A stretch of DNA of 64,000 nucleotides from Gemmatimonadota bacterium (GTDB lineage Bacteria; JAAXHH01). The notes under the pieces were generated by a model. It was given only the letters and a program-made list of their open reading frames with translations, made no database searches and was not told the DNA's origin. Below, piece after piece: positions 1 to 8,673 of this stretch. Every line of letters starts with the position of its first letter. The stretch's first letter is position 1. The translations under genes and the position numbers were made by a program. Location of the stretch: contig VXRC01000029.1 of the NCBI GenBank assembly GCA_009838645.1, positions 17,233-81,232 of the forward strand, read 5' to 3'.

Positions 1-1275
1 CCGGCGGCTTCGTCGGCCCTGTCGGCCACGGCGGCTCCGGCGGCTTCGTCGGCCCCGGCGGACTCCCCGGCTCCGGCAGCCCCGGCAGTCCTGGCGGCTC
101 CGGCAGCCCCGGCAATTTCCGCGTCCCCGGCGTCCCCGAAAATCGTCGACTACCAGAAACACCTGCCCCGGCATTTCAGGAAACGCCTCCGCAAATCAAA
201 CCGTTTCATTGTGGTGCACAGCACGGAATCGGGATTGAGAAGTGCATTGAACACCGTTTCGCGCAGGGGGTACTCCAACTACCTCGTCGCCAGGGATGGA
301 ACCATTTACCGCCTCCTGGACAAAAAGTACCTTTCGCACCATGCAGGACTGAGCATGTGGAACGGCCTCACGAACATCAGCAACCATTCCGTCGGCATCG
401 AACTGGTGGGATACCACAACGACCCCTTTACCGCGTCCCAGTACGATTCCCTGAAATGGTTGATCGAAGTATTGCAGCGGGTGTATAAGATCCCCGATTA
501 CCACGTGCTGGAACACTACCGCGTCGCCTACGGCAGGCCGAACCGGTGGGTAAAACGGCTTCACCGCGGACGCAAGAAGGACCCCGGCGTATTCAATTTC
601 AGCCGGGCCCGGGCCGGCCTGACCTCGAAGGATCCGCGCAACAGCATACTCTACGACCCGGACGTCAAGGCGGGGCGGCTTATACCGGATCCCGATATCG
701 ATATCGCCAGGGTCCGCCTCGTGGACCGCGGAAGGTACGACATAGAAGTCGCCCAACTGTCTGAAAACGTCATTACCCGGCGCAACACGGCGTGGCGCAT
801 CGCCCGGGGCGAATACGACGATCCCATGACGGTGTACCGCTTCCCCAACGGGACGGTCATGCGGGGGAACCAGATCAGGAACTGGGACCGGATCCCGGTT
901 GGGACGAAGGTCTATCTCAACCGAGATCGCACCGAAGACGTCCAGGCGGTCACCGCCACCGTGCCCGTCATCATCCAGGGAACTACAGCCTTCGACATCG
1001 CCGGTCCCGCCTACAGACGCTCCGACACCTTCTACATCTTTCCGAAGGGCACGATTAAACACGGCAGGCAGGTCCGCCGATGGAACCGCATTCCGCCGGG
1101 GACGCGGGTGCTCGTCCGGTACAACGCGCCGGTCGCGTTGAACAGCGCCGGCCGCCAGGCCGTTCGACAGGACGATACCGTGTTCCTGGTGCCCCGCAGC
1201 GAAGTGCTGGTCGCCGCCAACGTGCCTGATGTCTCTCGGCTTAAGCGCGGCACCCTGGTCTTCACCAAGAAATAG
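1..1275 (+). CDS. N-acetylmuramoyl-L-alanine amidase with LysM-like repeats (5' end outside window)
   Basis: The frame is open from the first base, so the start lies left of the window. The visible part begins with about 45 residues of Ala/Pro/Ser-rich linker, then an Amidase_2/PGRP-type domain. Likely zinc ligands are the His of VVHSTESG and the His of LEHYRV, and the KKDPG element matches the family's conserved K-x-DPG. This domain would cleave the MurNAc-L-Ala bond of peptidoglycan in the envelope. After it come three degenerate LysM-like repeats, recognisable by TAWRIAR...IPVGTKVYL, TAFDIAG...IPPGTRVLV and a weaker third ending in RGTLVF. The first ATG at 211 falls inside the catalytic domain and is not the start. 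The family call is firm; the upstream architecture is unknown. Confidence 0.82.
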   Translation, partial: PAASSALSATAAPAASSAPADSPAPAAPAVLAAPAAPAISASPASPKIVDYQKHLPRHFRKRLRKSNRFIVVHSTESGLRSALNTVSRRGYSNYLVARDGTIYRLLDKKYLSHHAGLSMWNGLTNISNHSVGIELVGYHNDPFTASQYDSLKWLIEVLQRVYKIPDYHVLEHYRVAYGRPNRWVKRLHRGRKKDPGVFNFSRARAGLTSKDPRNSILYDPDVKAGRLIPDPDIDIARVRLVDRGRYDIEVAQLSENVITRRNTAWRIARGEYDDPMTVYRFPNGTVMRGNQIRNWDRIPVGTKVYLNRDRTEDVQAVTATVPVIIQGTTAFDIAGPAYRRSDTFYIFPKGTIKHGRQVRRWNRIPPGTRVLVRYNAPVALNSAGRQAVRQDDTVFLVPRSEVLVAANVPDVSRLKRGTLVFTKK

Positions 1276-1326
1276 GTTCGACAGACAGCCGTAGTATATC
1301 GCGACGCGCCACGGAGGAGGAGACTC

Positions 1327-2688
1327 ATGGAGCTAATGGAACGTGGTATCGTCTTCTTCGCCGATACCGCCTGGTCGTACCTGCTGTACCTGCTGATCGG
1401 CGGCGGCCTGTTTCTCCTGCTGTATTCCCGTTTCCTGCCACTCAGGCATTTCAAGCATTCCATCGAAATCATCCGCGGGAAATACGACGACCCGAACGAA
1501 CCCGGCGACATCACCCATTTCCAGGCGCTGGTCAGCGCCCTCGCGGCCACCATCGGCATGGGCAACATCTCCGGCGTGGCCGTCGCCATCGCGGTCGGCG
1601 GGCCGGGCGCCATGTTCTGGATGTGGGTCAGCGCCCTCGTGGGCATCGCGACCAAGTTCTTCACCTGCTCCCTGGCCATCATGTACCGGGGCACGGACAG
1701 CGCCGGCAAGACGCAGGGCGGGCCGATGTACGTCGTCCAGGAGGGGCTGGGCCGGAGCTGGAAGCCCCTGGCCTTTTTCTTCGCCGTCGTCGCGGTGATC
1801 GGATGCCTGCCCCTGTTCCAGGTCAACCAGCTGGTGCAGATCATGCGTGACGTGATCTTCACACCCATGGGCGTGGTCGGCGAAGATCATTTCTGGTTCG
1901 ACCTCACGGCCGGCGTGGTGCTGGTGCTGCTCGTGGGTACCGTCATATTCGGCGGCATCACCCGGATCGCCGACGTTGCCACCCGCGTCGTCCCGGCCAT
2001 GGTGATCCTGTACATGTTCTGCGCCCTTTGGATCATCGCGGCGAACTTCTCGGAAGTGCCCCGGTACCTCTTGCTGATCGTCACCGACGCCTTCTCCGGA
2101 GAAGCCGCGGCGGGCGGCGCCGTGGGCGCGGTCATCATGACCGGCGTGCGCCGCGCCGCCTTCTCGAACGAAGCGGGCATCGGCACCGAATCCCTCGTCC
2201 ACGGGGCGACGAAGACCCGGGAACCGACGCGCGAGGGCCTGGTGGCCATGATGGAGCCCGTCATCGACACGATGATCGTGTGCACCTGCACAGCCCTCGT
2301 GATCATGATGACCGGGGTATGGCAGACGACTTCCGACAACGGCGTGACGCTGACGGCCAACGCCTTCGAATCCGCCATGCCGGGCTTCGGTTCCTACATG
2401 CTGATCGTGTGCGTGCTCTTCTTCAGCACCAGCACGATATTCACCTATTCCTATTACGGAACGAAGTGCCTCGGCTTCCTGGTAGGAGCCCGGTGGCAGT
2501 TTCTGTACAACTACTTCTACGTAGGCTGCATCATCGCCGCCTCGGTCGCTTCGCTGGATGCCGCCATCAGCCTGATCGACGGCACGTTCGCCCTGATGGC
2601 CATCCCCACCATGCTCTCGGCCCTGCTCCTGTCACCCAGGGTGATGGCGGCGATGCGGGACTACCGGAAACGCTTTCAACTGGGATAA
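1327..2688 (+). CDS. Alanine/glycine:cation symporter family (AGCS, AlsT-like)
   Basis: This 453-residue polytopic inner-membrane protein is expected to import alanine or glycine with Na+ or H+. The family signature is clear around residues 75-110, with ATIGMGNISGVAVAIAVGGPG followed by FWMWVSALVG, and about ten hydrophobic segments follow. The conserved FSNEAGIGTE segment characteristic of AGCS proteins is also present. A strong GGAGGAG ribosome site lies just before the ATG. The GH116 gene follows 15 bases later on the same strand, so the two may be co-transcribed. The exact substrate cannot be read from the sequence. Confidence 0.9.
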   Translation: MELMERGIVFFADTAWSYLLYLLIGGGLFLLLYSRFLPLRHFKHSIEIIRGKYDDPNEPGDITHFQALVSALAATIGMGNISGVAVAIAVGGPGAMFWMWVSALVGIATKFFTCSLAIMYRGTDSAGKTQGGPMYVVQEGLGRSWKPLAFFFAVVAVIGCLPLFQVNQLVQIMRDVIFTPMGVVGEDHFWFDLTAGVVLVLLVGTVIFGGITRIADVATRVVPAMVILYMFCALWIIAANFSEVPRYLLLIVTDAFSGEAAAGGAVGAVIMTGVRRAAFSNEAGIGTESLVHGATKTREPTREGLVAMMEPVIDTMIVCTCTALVIMMTGVWQTTSDNGVTLTANAFESAMPGFGSYMLIVCVLFFSTSTIFTYSYYGTKCLGFLVGARWQFLYNYFYVGCIIAASVASLDAAISLIDGTFALMAIPTMLSALLLSPRVMAAMRDYRKRFQLG

Positions 2689-2703
2689 GAAGGGATAATA
2701 CCC

Positions 2704-5346
2704 ATGACGTGGCCCGTTTTACATCACTACGACCAGGATCATCTCGCGCGCATCGCCCTGCCCCTGGGCGGCATCGGCACAGGTACGGTTTCCCTGGGAG
2801 GGCGGGGCGACCTCCGGGACTGGGAGCTGATGAACCGGCCGGGCAAGGGGTTCATTCCCGGCCGGGACACCCGGTGTCCGCCTTCGTTCGTACTCTATGC
2901 GCGGCCCGAAGGCGGGGCCGAAGTGACCCGCCTGCTTGAAGGCCCCCTGGAATACTTCGAATACGAAGGCGCCAGCGGCAGCCCCACGGCCAATCACGGC
3001 CTGCCCCGCTTCGCCCGGTGCGCCTTCGACGCGGCCTACCCCTTCGGCAGGGTCCATCTGTCCGACGACGACGTGCCGGTCGACGTGCGGCTGGAGGCGT
3101 TCAATCCCCTCATCCCCTGCGATGCCGACCGTAGCGGACTGCCCATGGCGGTCCTCCGGTACGTACTGGCCAACCGGACCGACGTTCCCGTTTCGGCGGC
3201 CGTGTGCGGCTCGATCCCCAATTTCATCGGCATGGACGGCACGGACGGGGCCTGCAGCGAAAATCGGAACCGATACCGCGCGGGAGACGGGTACCGCGGG
3301 CTGTTCATGGCTTCGAAGGGCGTGGACCGGGAGGCCGCGCAGTGGGGCACGATGGCGCTGGCCACGACGGCGGAAACGGTCAGCTACCGCACCGCCTGGC
3401 GGGAGGCCGGCTGGGGTACTCCGCTCCTCGACTTCTGGGATGAATTCAGCACCGGCGGTGTGCTTACGGACCGGGAAGCCGGCAACAATGACCGCCCCAT
3501 GGCCTCCCTTTCCGCCCGCATCGACCTGGCGCCGGGCGAAACGTCCAGCGTGACCTTCGTGCTGGCCTGGCACTTCCCCAACCGCTATACCTGGACGCCC
3601 GCGACGAAGGAGGACCTGACGGTGGGCGGCGATACGGAGACCGCCGAAGAAGACGCCTGCTGCGAGGAGGGCGAGGGCTGCTGCGAGGATAGCGGCGACA
3701 ACAGCGGTGAATGCTGCGACAATGGAAGCGAGGGCGGAGACGACGGCTACGTCTGTTGCGACACGGGCGACCGGATCGGAAACTACTATACGACGCGGTT
3801 CGAGGACGCGTGGGACGTGGTGGAGCAGGTCGTGCCCGATCTGGACAGCCTGGAAGTGGACACGCTCCGGTTCGTCGAGGCGTTCAGCGGCTCGGACCTG
3901 CCGGAGGCGGTCAAGGAAGCGGCCCTGTTCAACCTGAGCACACTGCGCAGCCAGACCTGCTTCCGCACGCCCGACGGCCACTTCTACGGCTGGGAGGGCT
4001 GCCACGACGCGGCGGGGTGCTGCCTGGGCTCCTGCACCCACGTCTGGAACTACGAGCAGTCCACGGCCTTCCTCTTCGGCGACCTGGCGCAGACCATGCG
4101 TGAAGTGGAATTCGCCCACGCCACCGACGAAAACGGCCTCATGAGCTTCCGCGTCTGGCTGCCGCTGGCGCGGGCCCGCAACTTCAGTCGCGCGGCGGCC
4201 GACGGCCAGATGGGCTGCGTCATGAAGATGTACCGCGATTGGCAACTTTCGGGCGACGACGAGCGGCTCCGGGCGTTGTGGCCCGACGTGAAGAAGTCGC
4301 TGGCCTTCTGCTGGATTCCCGGCGGATGGGACGCCGACCGCGACGGCGTCATGGAAGGCTGCCAGCACAATACCATGGACGTGGAGTACTTCGGGCCCAA
4401 TCCCCAGATGGAGTTCTGGTACCTGGGCGCATTGCGCGCCGCGGAAGAGATGGCCCGCTACCTGGGGGACGACGGCTTCGCCGGAGATTGCCGGGATCTG
4501 TACGAGCGCGGAAGCGCATGGACCGACGCCCATCTCTTCAACGGCGACTACTACGAACACGAGATCCGGACGCCGCGGAGCGCGGAGGATATCGCGGAAG
4601 GACTGACCGTCGGCATGGGGCCGAAGGACCTGTCGAACCCGGACTACCAGCTCGGTCCGGGCTGCCTGGTGGACCAGCTCGTCGGCCAGTACATGGCCCA
4701 TGTCTGCGGCCTGGGATACCTGGCGGACGCCGGCAAGGTACGCAAGTCGCATGAAAGCATCCTGGCGTACAACAGGCTGGAGGGCTTCCAGCGCCACACC
4801 AACGTCATGCGGTCCTACGTCCTCGGCGACGAGTCGGCGCTGCTCATGGCGTCCTACCCGAAGGACCGCCCCGACAACCCCTTCTCCTACTTCACCGAGG
4901 TCATGACCGGTTTCGAGTACACCGCGGCCATCGGCATGATCTACGAGGGCATGGTCGATGAGGGCCTGGCCTGCATCCGGGACATCCGCAACCGGTACGA
5001 CGGACGGCGGCGCAATCCCTTCGACGAGGCCGAATGCGGACATCACTACGCCCGGGCCATGGCCGCCTGGGCCGCCCACCTCGCCCTGACCGGCTTTCAT
5101 TACTCGGCGGTTACGAAGACCATGGCCCTGACCGACCAGCCGGGCCGGTATTTCTGGTCGACCGGATATGCGTGGGGGACGTGCGTGGTGTCGCGTAACG
5201 GTGCTGGACTGCAGACCGAACTGAGCGTCCTCCACGGAGCGCTCAGGCTGTCGCGGCTGCGATTGGGGGATTCGGGCGAGGCGGCGTTCGATCCGGTGCT
5301 TGAAATGGCGGCGGGTGAAGAGCGGACCGTCCTGGTCCAGGACTAG
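2704..5346 (+). CDS. Glycoside hydrolase family 116 (GBA2-like beta-glycosidase) with Cys-rich insertion
   Basis: The 880-residue protein has the GH116 layout. An N-terminal beta domain starts with PLGGIGTGTVSLGGRGDLRDW and a C-terminal (alpha/alpha)6 domain runs from about residue 370. By alignment from memory with GBA2, the nucleophile is Glu551 (DGVMEGCQHNTMD) and the acid/base is Asp657 (CLVDQLVGQ). The motif GPNPQMEFWYLGALRAAEEM is typical of the family. No signal peptide is visible. Unusual is an acidic insertion at about residues 308-360 with four Cys-Cys pairs (residues 319-352) between the two domains. It follows the symporter gene closely and its stop is 9 bases from the converging TPR gene. 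Substrate unknown. Confidence 0.88.
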   Translation: MTWPVLHHYDQDHLARIALPLGGIGTGTVSLGGRGDLRDWELMNRPGKGFIPGRDTRCPPSFVLYARPEGGAEVTRLLEGPLEYFEYEGASGSPTANHGLPRFARCAFDAAYPFGRVHLSDDDVPVDVRLEAFNPLIPCDADRSGLPMAVLRYVLANRTDVPVSAAVCGSIPNFIGMDGTDGACSENRNRYRAGDGYRGLFMASKGVDREAAQWGTMALATTAETVSYRTAWREAGWGTPLLDFWDEFSTGGVLTDREAGNNDRPMASLSARIDLAPGETSSVTFVLAWHFPNRYTWTPATKEDLTVGGDTETAEEDACCEEGEGCCEDSGDNSGECCDNGSEGGDDGYVCCDTGDRIGNYYTTRFEDAWDVVEQVVPDLDSLEVDTLRFVEAFSGSDLPEAVKEAALFNLSTLRSQTCFRTPDGHFYGWEGCHDAAGCCLGSCTHVWNYEQSTAFLFGDLAQTMREVEFAHATDENGLMSFRVWLPLARARNFSRAAADGQMGCVMKMYRDWQLSGDDERLRALWPDVKKSLAFCWIPGGWDADRDGVMEGCQHNTMDVEYFGPNPQMEFWYLGALRAAEEMARYLGDDGFAGDCRDLYERGSAWTDAHLFNGDYYEHEIRTPRSAEDIAEGLTVGMGPKDLSNPDYQLGPGCLVDQLVGQYMAHVCGLGYLADAGKVRKSHESILAYNRLEGFQRHTNVMRSYVLGDESALLMASYPKDRPDNPFSYFTEVMTGFEYTAAIGMIYEGMVDEGLACIRDIRNRYDGRRRNPFDEAECGHHYARAMAAWAAHLALTGFHYSAVTKTMALTDQPGRYFWSTGYAWGTCVVSRNGAGLQTELSVLHGALRLSRLRLGDSGEAAFDPVLEMAAGEERTVLVQD

Positions 5347-5355
5347 CGGCCGGGC

Positions 5356-7734
5356 CTACGGCTCCACCACCATGAAGTTGACGGATTTGGAGACGGAATC
5401 GTCTCCGTAGCGATCTGTCAGCGTCACGGTAAGCACGTATTCCCCGGCTTCGAGATCCGTGGTGTCAAGGGCAGTGAATTCCGCCTCTTCCTCCGCATGC
5501 CCCGCTCCTTCGAAAAACGACATGACCGTCTGCATGTCTCCTGGAGGTCTCGCCCTCCTGTTTCGAAAGGCGGGCATGCCCTTCGGCGTGATCTCGTACA
5601 GCGTCTCGTAGGAAGTCCGTCCGTCTTCGTCCATCTTCAGGTTATACACCTCGTAGTACACGTACACCAGGTGTCCTCGCGGGTACAGCCGTCCCGGATT
5701 GGGCACGACGCTCAGTCCCTTGCGCACAAAGGGACCGGGACTCGCCGAGGGCGTGATGGCAGTGGACAACTTGAGATCGCTGATGAGCAGGCCGCCGCCG
5801 CTGTAATCCGTGAAAGACACGGACTTCTTGTAAACCCCGATACGCCTCGTGGCTTCGTCCCGCATTTCCACGGCGGCGGTGAACACGCCCGAAGGCGCAG
5901 TCAGATTCGCGGCCAGTGTAAAGGCCGCTCCCTGGAGTTCCCGGTTGCCCGCCTGCCTTTCGGGGCGGTCTATGGGTCCGAACCTGTACGCGCGGGAGAG
6001 GACCGGCGTCTGTACCGTATCTCGCACGGTGACCTGGTTGTTCAGCCAGGTCCGGTCGCCCTTTTCGTCGGTGATGTCGCCGAACTGCCAGACCGGAATG
6101 CTGTAGGTGAGATCCACTTCGGTTGATCCGTCCTCACCACGGAAGGACACCGCGTCGAAGGCAAACTCGAGGAGTTCACCGCCGAAGTCATGGGTGTAGA
6201 CCTCGGGACTGCGGGCGATCAGTTCGGTTGCGCGTTGACGGGGGTGGAACCGATCCTGGCGGACCATATCCCGGGTGAAGTTGCTGACGGCCTTGAGTGG
6301 ATAGTCGAATTTCCCATCTTTCAACGTGTCCACGAAGAACAGTTCCAGGTCGTGCCGTACGTAGACCCAGCTTTCCACCACGTATCCGGGCTGGGTCTCC
6401 ATCTCGCTTCGCGCGATGAGCCAGGCCGCTTCCACCCGGTTCACCGTCCGTTGCATCATGGGCAGTGGCGACTCGCTGTCATGAAGCTGCAGCCTGTAGC
6501 CGGTCAGGAGGTTCTTTTCGCGAATCGCGTCCACGGCCGGGTTTCCGGTAAGCATGTGGGGGATGTCCGGATCTTCATAGTGGCGAAACACGAAGCGCCG
6601 CCGGTCGTCGGGCGCTCCGTAGCGGATGTAGATCTCGCCGCGGCGGTCGTAGGGTTGCTGTCCCCCGGAGAAATGAACCCTGGCGTACATGACGCGACGG
6701 TAGTGCTCGACCAGGCGCTCGTTCTCTTTCGTTGCCGGATTCGCGTCCCGCTCGTTCCAGAAGGTACGCCACAGGGATTCGCGTTCCGGTCCGGTCGCCG
6801 ATTCCCAGGCCTGCAGTTCCTCCAGCGGCGCGACATGGCGCAGATCCCTGTAGACCGCCCGTTCATCCGCGTCCAGCAGGGCGACATAGTCTTCCAGGGC
6901 CTCCTGCAGTTGCCCGTAATCTCCTTTGGATCCAAGGGACAGCACCTCGAATTGCGCCAGCATGGTACGGACCCTGGCCGGCGCGTCCTCACCCAGTTGC
7001 CATACCAGCCCCCTGAGTTGCACAACCCCGAAATCGTAACGTTCGGAACGATGATTCACGTCGGCGAAACGCAGCAGCGATTCGTCGTGATCCGGATTGA
7101 CGCGGTATTGGTACATATACGCCGCGATCGCTTTCTCGTGTTCCGGCTCCGGCGGGCTGTCGTAGCAGCGGCCGAGTTGGAAGTAGGCGTCCGGATGCGA
7201 GGGGTTCAGCTCTACGGTTTTCTGGAAATACCGTCTCCCGTCTTTATCGCTGCCGATCAACCTGCTCGTCCGGACCTGGTCCATGTAGGTCATGCCCAGG
7301 TAGTAGTGAATATCCGCGTTATCGGGTTCGGCTTCGATCGCGTTCCGCAGCGCCTTACGGGCGTCGAGCCGCCGGTTGGGAGAGCGCATGTACACCATGG
7401 CCATGCCGACGTGGCCGGGCGCCCAGTGCCTGTCCAACTGTGTGGCCCGCCTGAACGCCTTCAACGCTTCATCATCGTTTCCGAAGGCCAACCAGGCCAT
7501 ACCAAGCCAGGAACGCGCCGGCGCTGATCTTCCCTCGTCGCGCACCGCCTGCTGGAAGAGGGGCAGGGCTTCGTCGAATCGACCCTGCTGGTAAAGGGAT
7601 TTGCCGGTTTCGAGGGGGGTTTCCAGGGGGGAAGGACTTTCAACAGATGCCGGTTGGCCGGTAGCAGGCTGTGATGCCACTTCCAGCGTCATCGCGCATG
7701 CGGAAATCATCAGCAGGAAGTGTCGAGCAATCAA
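5356..7734 (-). CDS. TPR and GWxTD-like domain exported protein
   Basis: From the TTG at 7734 the protein has 792 residues. It starts with a signal-peptide-like segment (LIARHFLLMISACAMTLEVA), then several TPR units (for example YFQLGRCYDSPP and AFRRATQLD) up to about residue 250. A region resembling GWxTD domains follows, around GEIYIRYGAPDDRRR, though the literal GWxTD residues are not present. The C-terminal third is beta-rich. The TTG start is chosen because AAGGAG lies 9 bases ahead, and because the ATG at 7806 lies inside a promoter -10 element. GWxTD proteins are periplasmic and of unknown role in Gemmatimonadota-like and related bacteria. It lies downstream of the ABC transporter genes but has its own promoter. 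Confidence 0.75.
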   Translation of the reverse strand: MIARHFLLMISACAMTLEVASQPATGQPASVESPSPLETPLETGKSLYQQGRFDEALPLFQQAVRDEGRSAPARSWLGMAWLAFGNDDEALKAFRRATQLDRHWAPGHVGMAMVYMRSPNRRLDARKALRNAIEAEPDNADIHYYLGMTYMDQVRTSRLIGSDKDGRRYFQKTVELNPSHPDAYFQLGRCYDSPPEPEHEKAIAAYMYQYRVNPDHDESLLRFADVNHRSERYDFGVVQLRGLVWQLGEDAPARVRTMLAQFEVLSLGSKGDYGQLQEALEDYVALLDADERAVYRDLRHVAPLEELQAWESATGPERESLWRTFWNERDANPATKENERLVEHYRRVMYARVHFSGGQQPYDRRGEIYIRYGAPDDRRRFVFRHYEDPDIPHMLTGNPAVDAIREKNLLTGYRLQLHDSESPLPMMQRTVNRVEAAWLIARSEMETQPGYVVESWVYVRHDLELFFVDTLKDGKFDYPLKAVSNFTRDMVRQDRFHPRQRATELIARSPEVYTHDFGGELLEFAFDAVSFRGEDGSTEVDLTYSIPVWQFGDITDEKGDRTWLNNQVTVRDTVQTPVLSRAYRFGPIDRPERQAGNRELQGAAFTLAANLTAPSGVFTAAVEMRDEATRRIGVYKKSVSFTDYSGGGLLISDLKLSTAITPSASPGPFVRKGLSVVPNPGRLYPRGHLVYVYYEVYNLKMDEDGRTSYETLYEITPKGMPAFRNRRARPPGDMQTVMSFFEGAGHAEEEAEFTALDTTDLEAGEYVLTVTLTDRYGDDSVSKSVNFMVVEP

Positions 7735-7805
7735 TTTCGTAACTCCTTCAGAATGGGTACGAGAGCGCCGTTTGTAATTCAAGTTAACGCGGGACGGACC
7801 GAACA

Positions 7806-7834
7806 TCAATAGTGTGATACCCTACTTTACTCAA
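7806..7834 (-). promoter_or_regulatory. Predicted sigma70-type promoter of the TPR/GWxTD-like gene
   Basis: On the minus strand, TTGAGT (7829-7834) and TATTGA (7806-7811) are separated by 17 bases. Transcription would begin near 7799, about 65 bases ahead of the TTG start at 7734. The -35 box sits inside an 8-bp inverted repeat, which suggests repressor control. Confidence 0.5.
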
Positions 7835-7840
7835 GTAGGG
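7820..7840. repeat. 8-bp inverted repeat overlapping the -35 box
   Basis: The arms CCCTACTT (7820-7827) and AAGTAGGG (7833-7840) are perfect, with a 5-base spacer. The repeat covers the -35 element of the TPR/GWxTD-like gene promoter, which is a typical operator position. No regulator can be assigned; the adjacent NarL-type response regulator is one candidate. Confidence 0.5.
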
Positions 7841-7915
7841 CATCCTGAAGTCAACAACGATGCCGGGGAGAAGAATTGAATATCCAGGAGAGTAGGACGC
7901 TGCCGGGGGATGCTG

Positions 7916-7947
7916 AAAAGGCGCTCGATTCATTTCGGGCGCCTTTT
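7916..7947 (-). terminator. Rho-independent terminator of the ABC transporter operon
   Basis: Nine-base perfect arms AAAAGGCGC and GCGCCTTTT flank a 14-base loop, immediately after the stop codon of the ATPase gene at 7959. Read on the minus strand, the hairpin ends in TTTTC. The symmetry would also allow weak function in the other direction. Confidence 0.75.
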
Positions 7948-7958
7948 CTATTTGGGGC

Positions 7959-8636
7959 CTACGCCGCGGCTTCCCGCACGATGCGCCCGTCGAAGAGACG
8001 GATGATCCGGTGGGCGTGGTCGGCCAGCGTCTGGTCGTGGGTCACCATCATGATGGTCGTGCCCGCCTCGTTGAGGCCGCTTAGCAGTTCCATCACCTCG
8101 GCGCCGTTGGCCGAGTCCAGGTTACCCGTCGGCTCGTCGGCCAGGATCAGCTTTGGATTGCCGATGACCGCCCGCGCCACGGCTACGCGCTGCTGCTGGC
8201 CACCGGAAAGCTGCTGCGGGAAGTGGTTCCTGCGGTGAGGGATCTGCATGTGCTCCATGGCCGCGTCCACCCGCTGCTTGCGCTCCTGCTTGGACGTGCC
8301 CAGGTAGATCAGCGGCAGCTCGATGTTCTCGTAGACCGTGAGTTCGTCGATCAGGTTGAAGCTTTGGAAGACGAAGCCGATGTTGGCCTTGCGCAGGTTG
8401 GCCCGCTGGCGCTCGGAGTGGCCGGACACTTCCTGGTCCAGGAAGTAGTACTCCCGGCCCGAGGGGTTGTCGAGGAGGCCGAGGATGTTGAGCAGGGTGG
8501 ACTTGCCGCAGCCCGAGGGTCCCATGACCGCCACGAACTCGCCTTCGTCCACGGCCATGGTCACGTCGTTCAGCGCCGTCGTCTCCACCTCTTCCGTCGT
8601 GTAGAGCTTATTGAGGTTGCTGGTCGTTATCATCAT
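7959..8636 (-). CDS. ABC transporter ATP-binding protein, MacB/LolD type
   Basis: The 225-residue ATPase has Walker A (GPSGCGKSTLLN), the signature LSGGQQQRVAVARA and Walker B with LILADEPTGNLD. This combination, including the PTGNLD variant, is typical of the LolD/MacB/FtsE branch, which powers mechanotransmission or lipoprotein release rather than solute import. It lies 37 bases downstream of the FtsX-type permease gene, with which it should form the transporter. A terminator follows directly. Confidence 0.9.
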   Translation of the reverse strand: MMITTSNLNKLYTTEEVETTALNDVTMAVDEGEFVAVMGPSGCGKSTLLNILGLLDNPSGREYYFLDQEVSGHSERQRANLRKANIGFVFQSFNLIDELTVYENIELPLIYLGTSKQERKQRVDAAMEHMQIPHRRNHFPQQLSGGQQQRVAVARAVIGNPKLILADEPTGNLDSANGAEVMELLSGLNEAGTTIMMVTHDQTLADHAHRIIRLFDGRIVREAAA

Positions 8637-8673
8637 ATGCCCCTTTGCGATTCAGATCGGTACTCACTGCTTC

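Noticed and set aside
2719..5235. Very long antisense frames, e.g. here and at 33293-36598 (+), 39856-42396 (-) and 57997-60183 (+)
   Set aside because: They lie opposite well-supported genes (GH116, M28-FtsX, aceE, recX to cinA) and their translations show no family motif; high GC content makes such shadows long.
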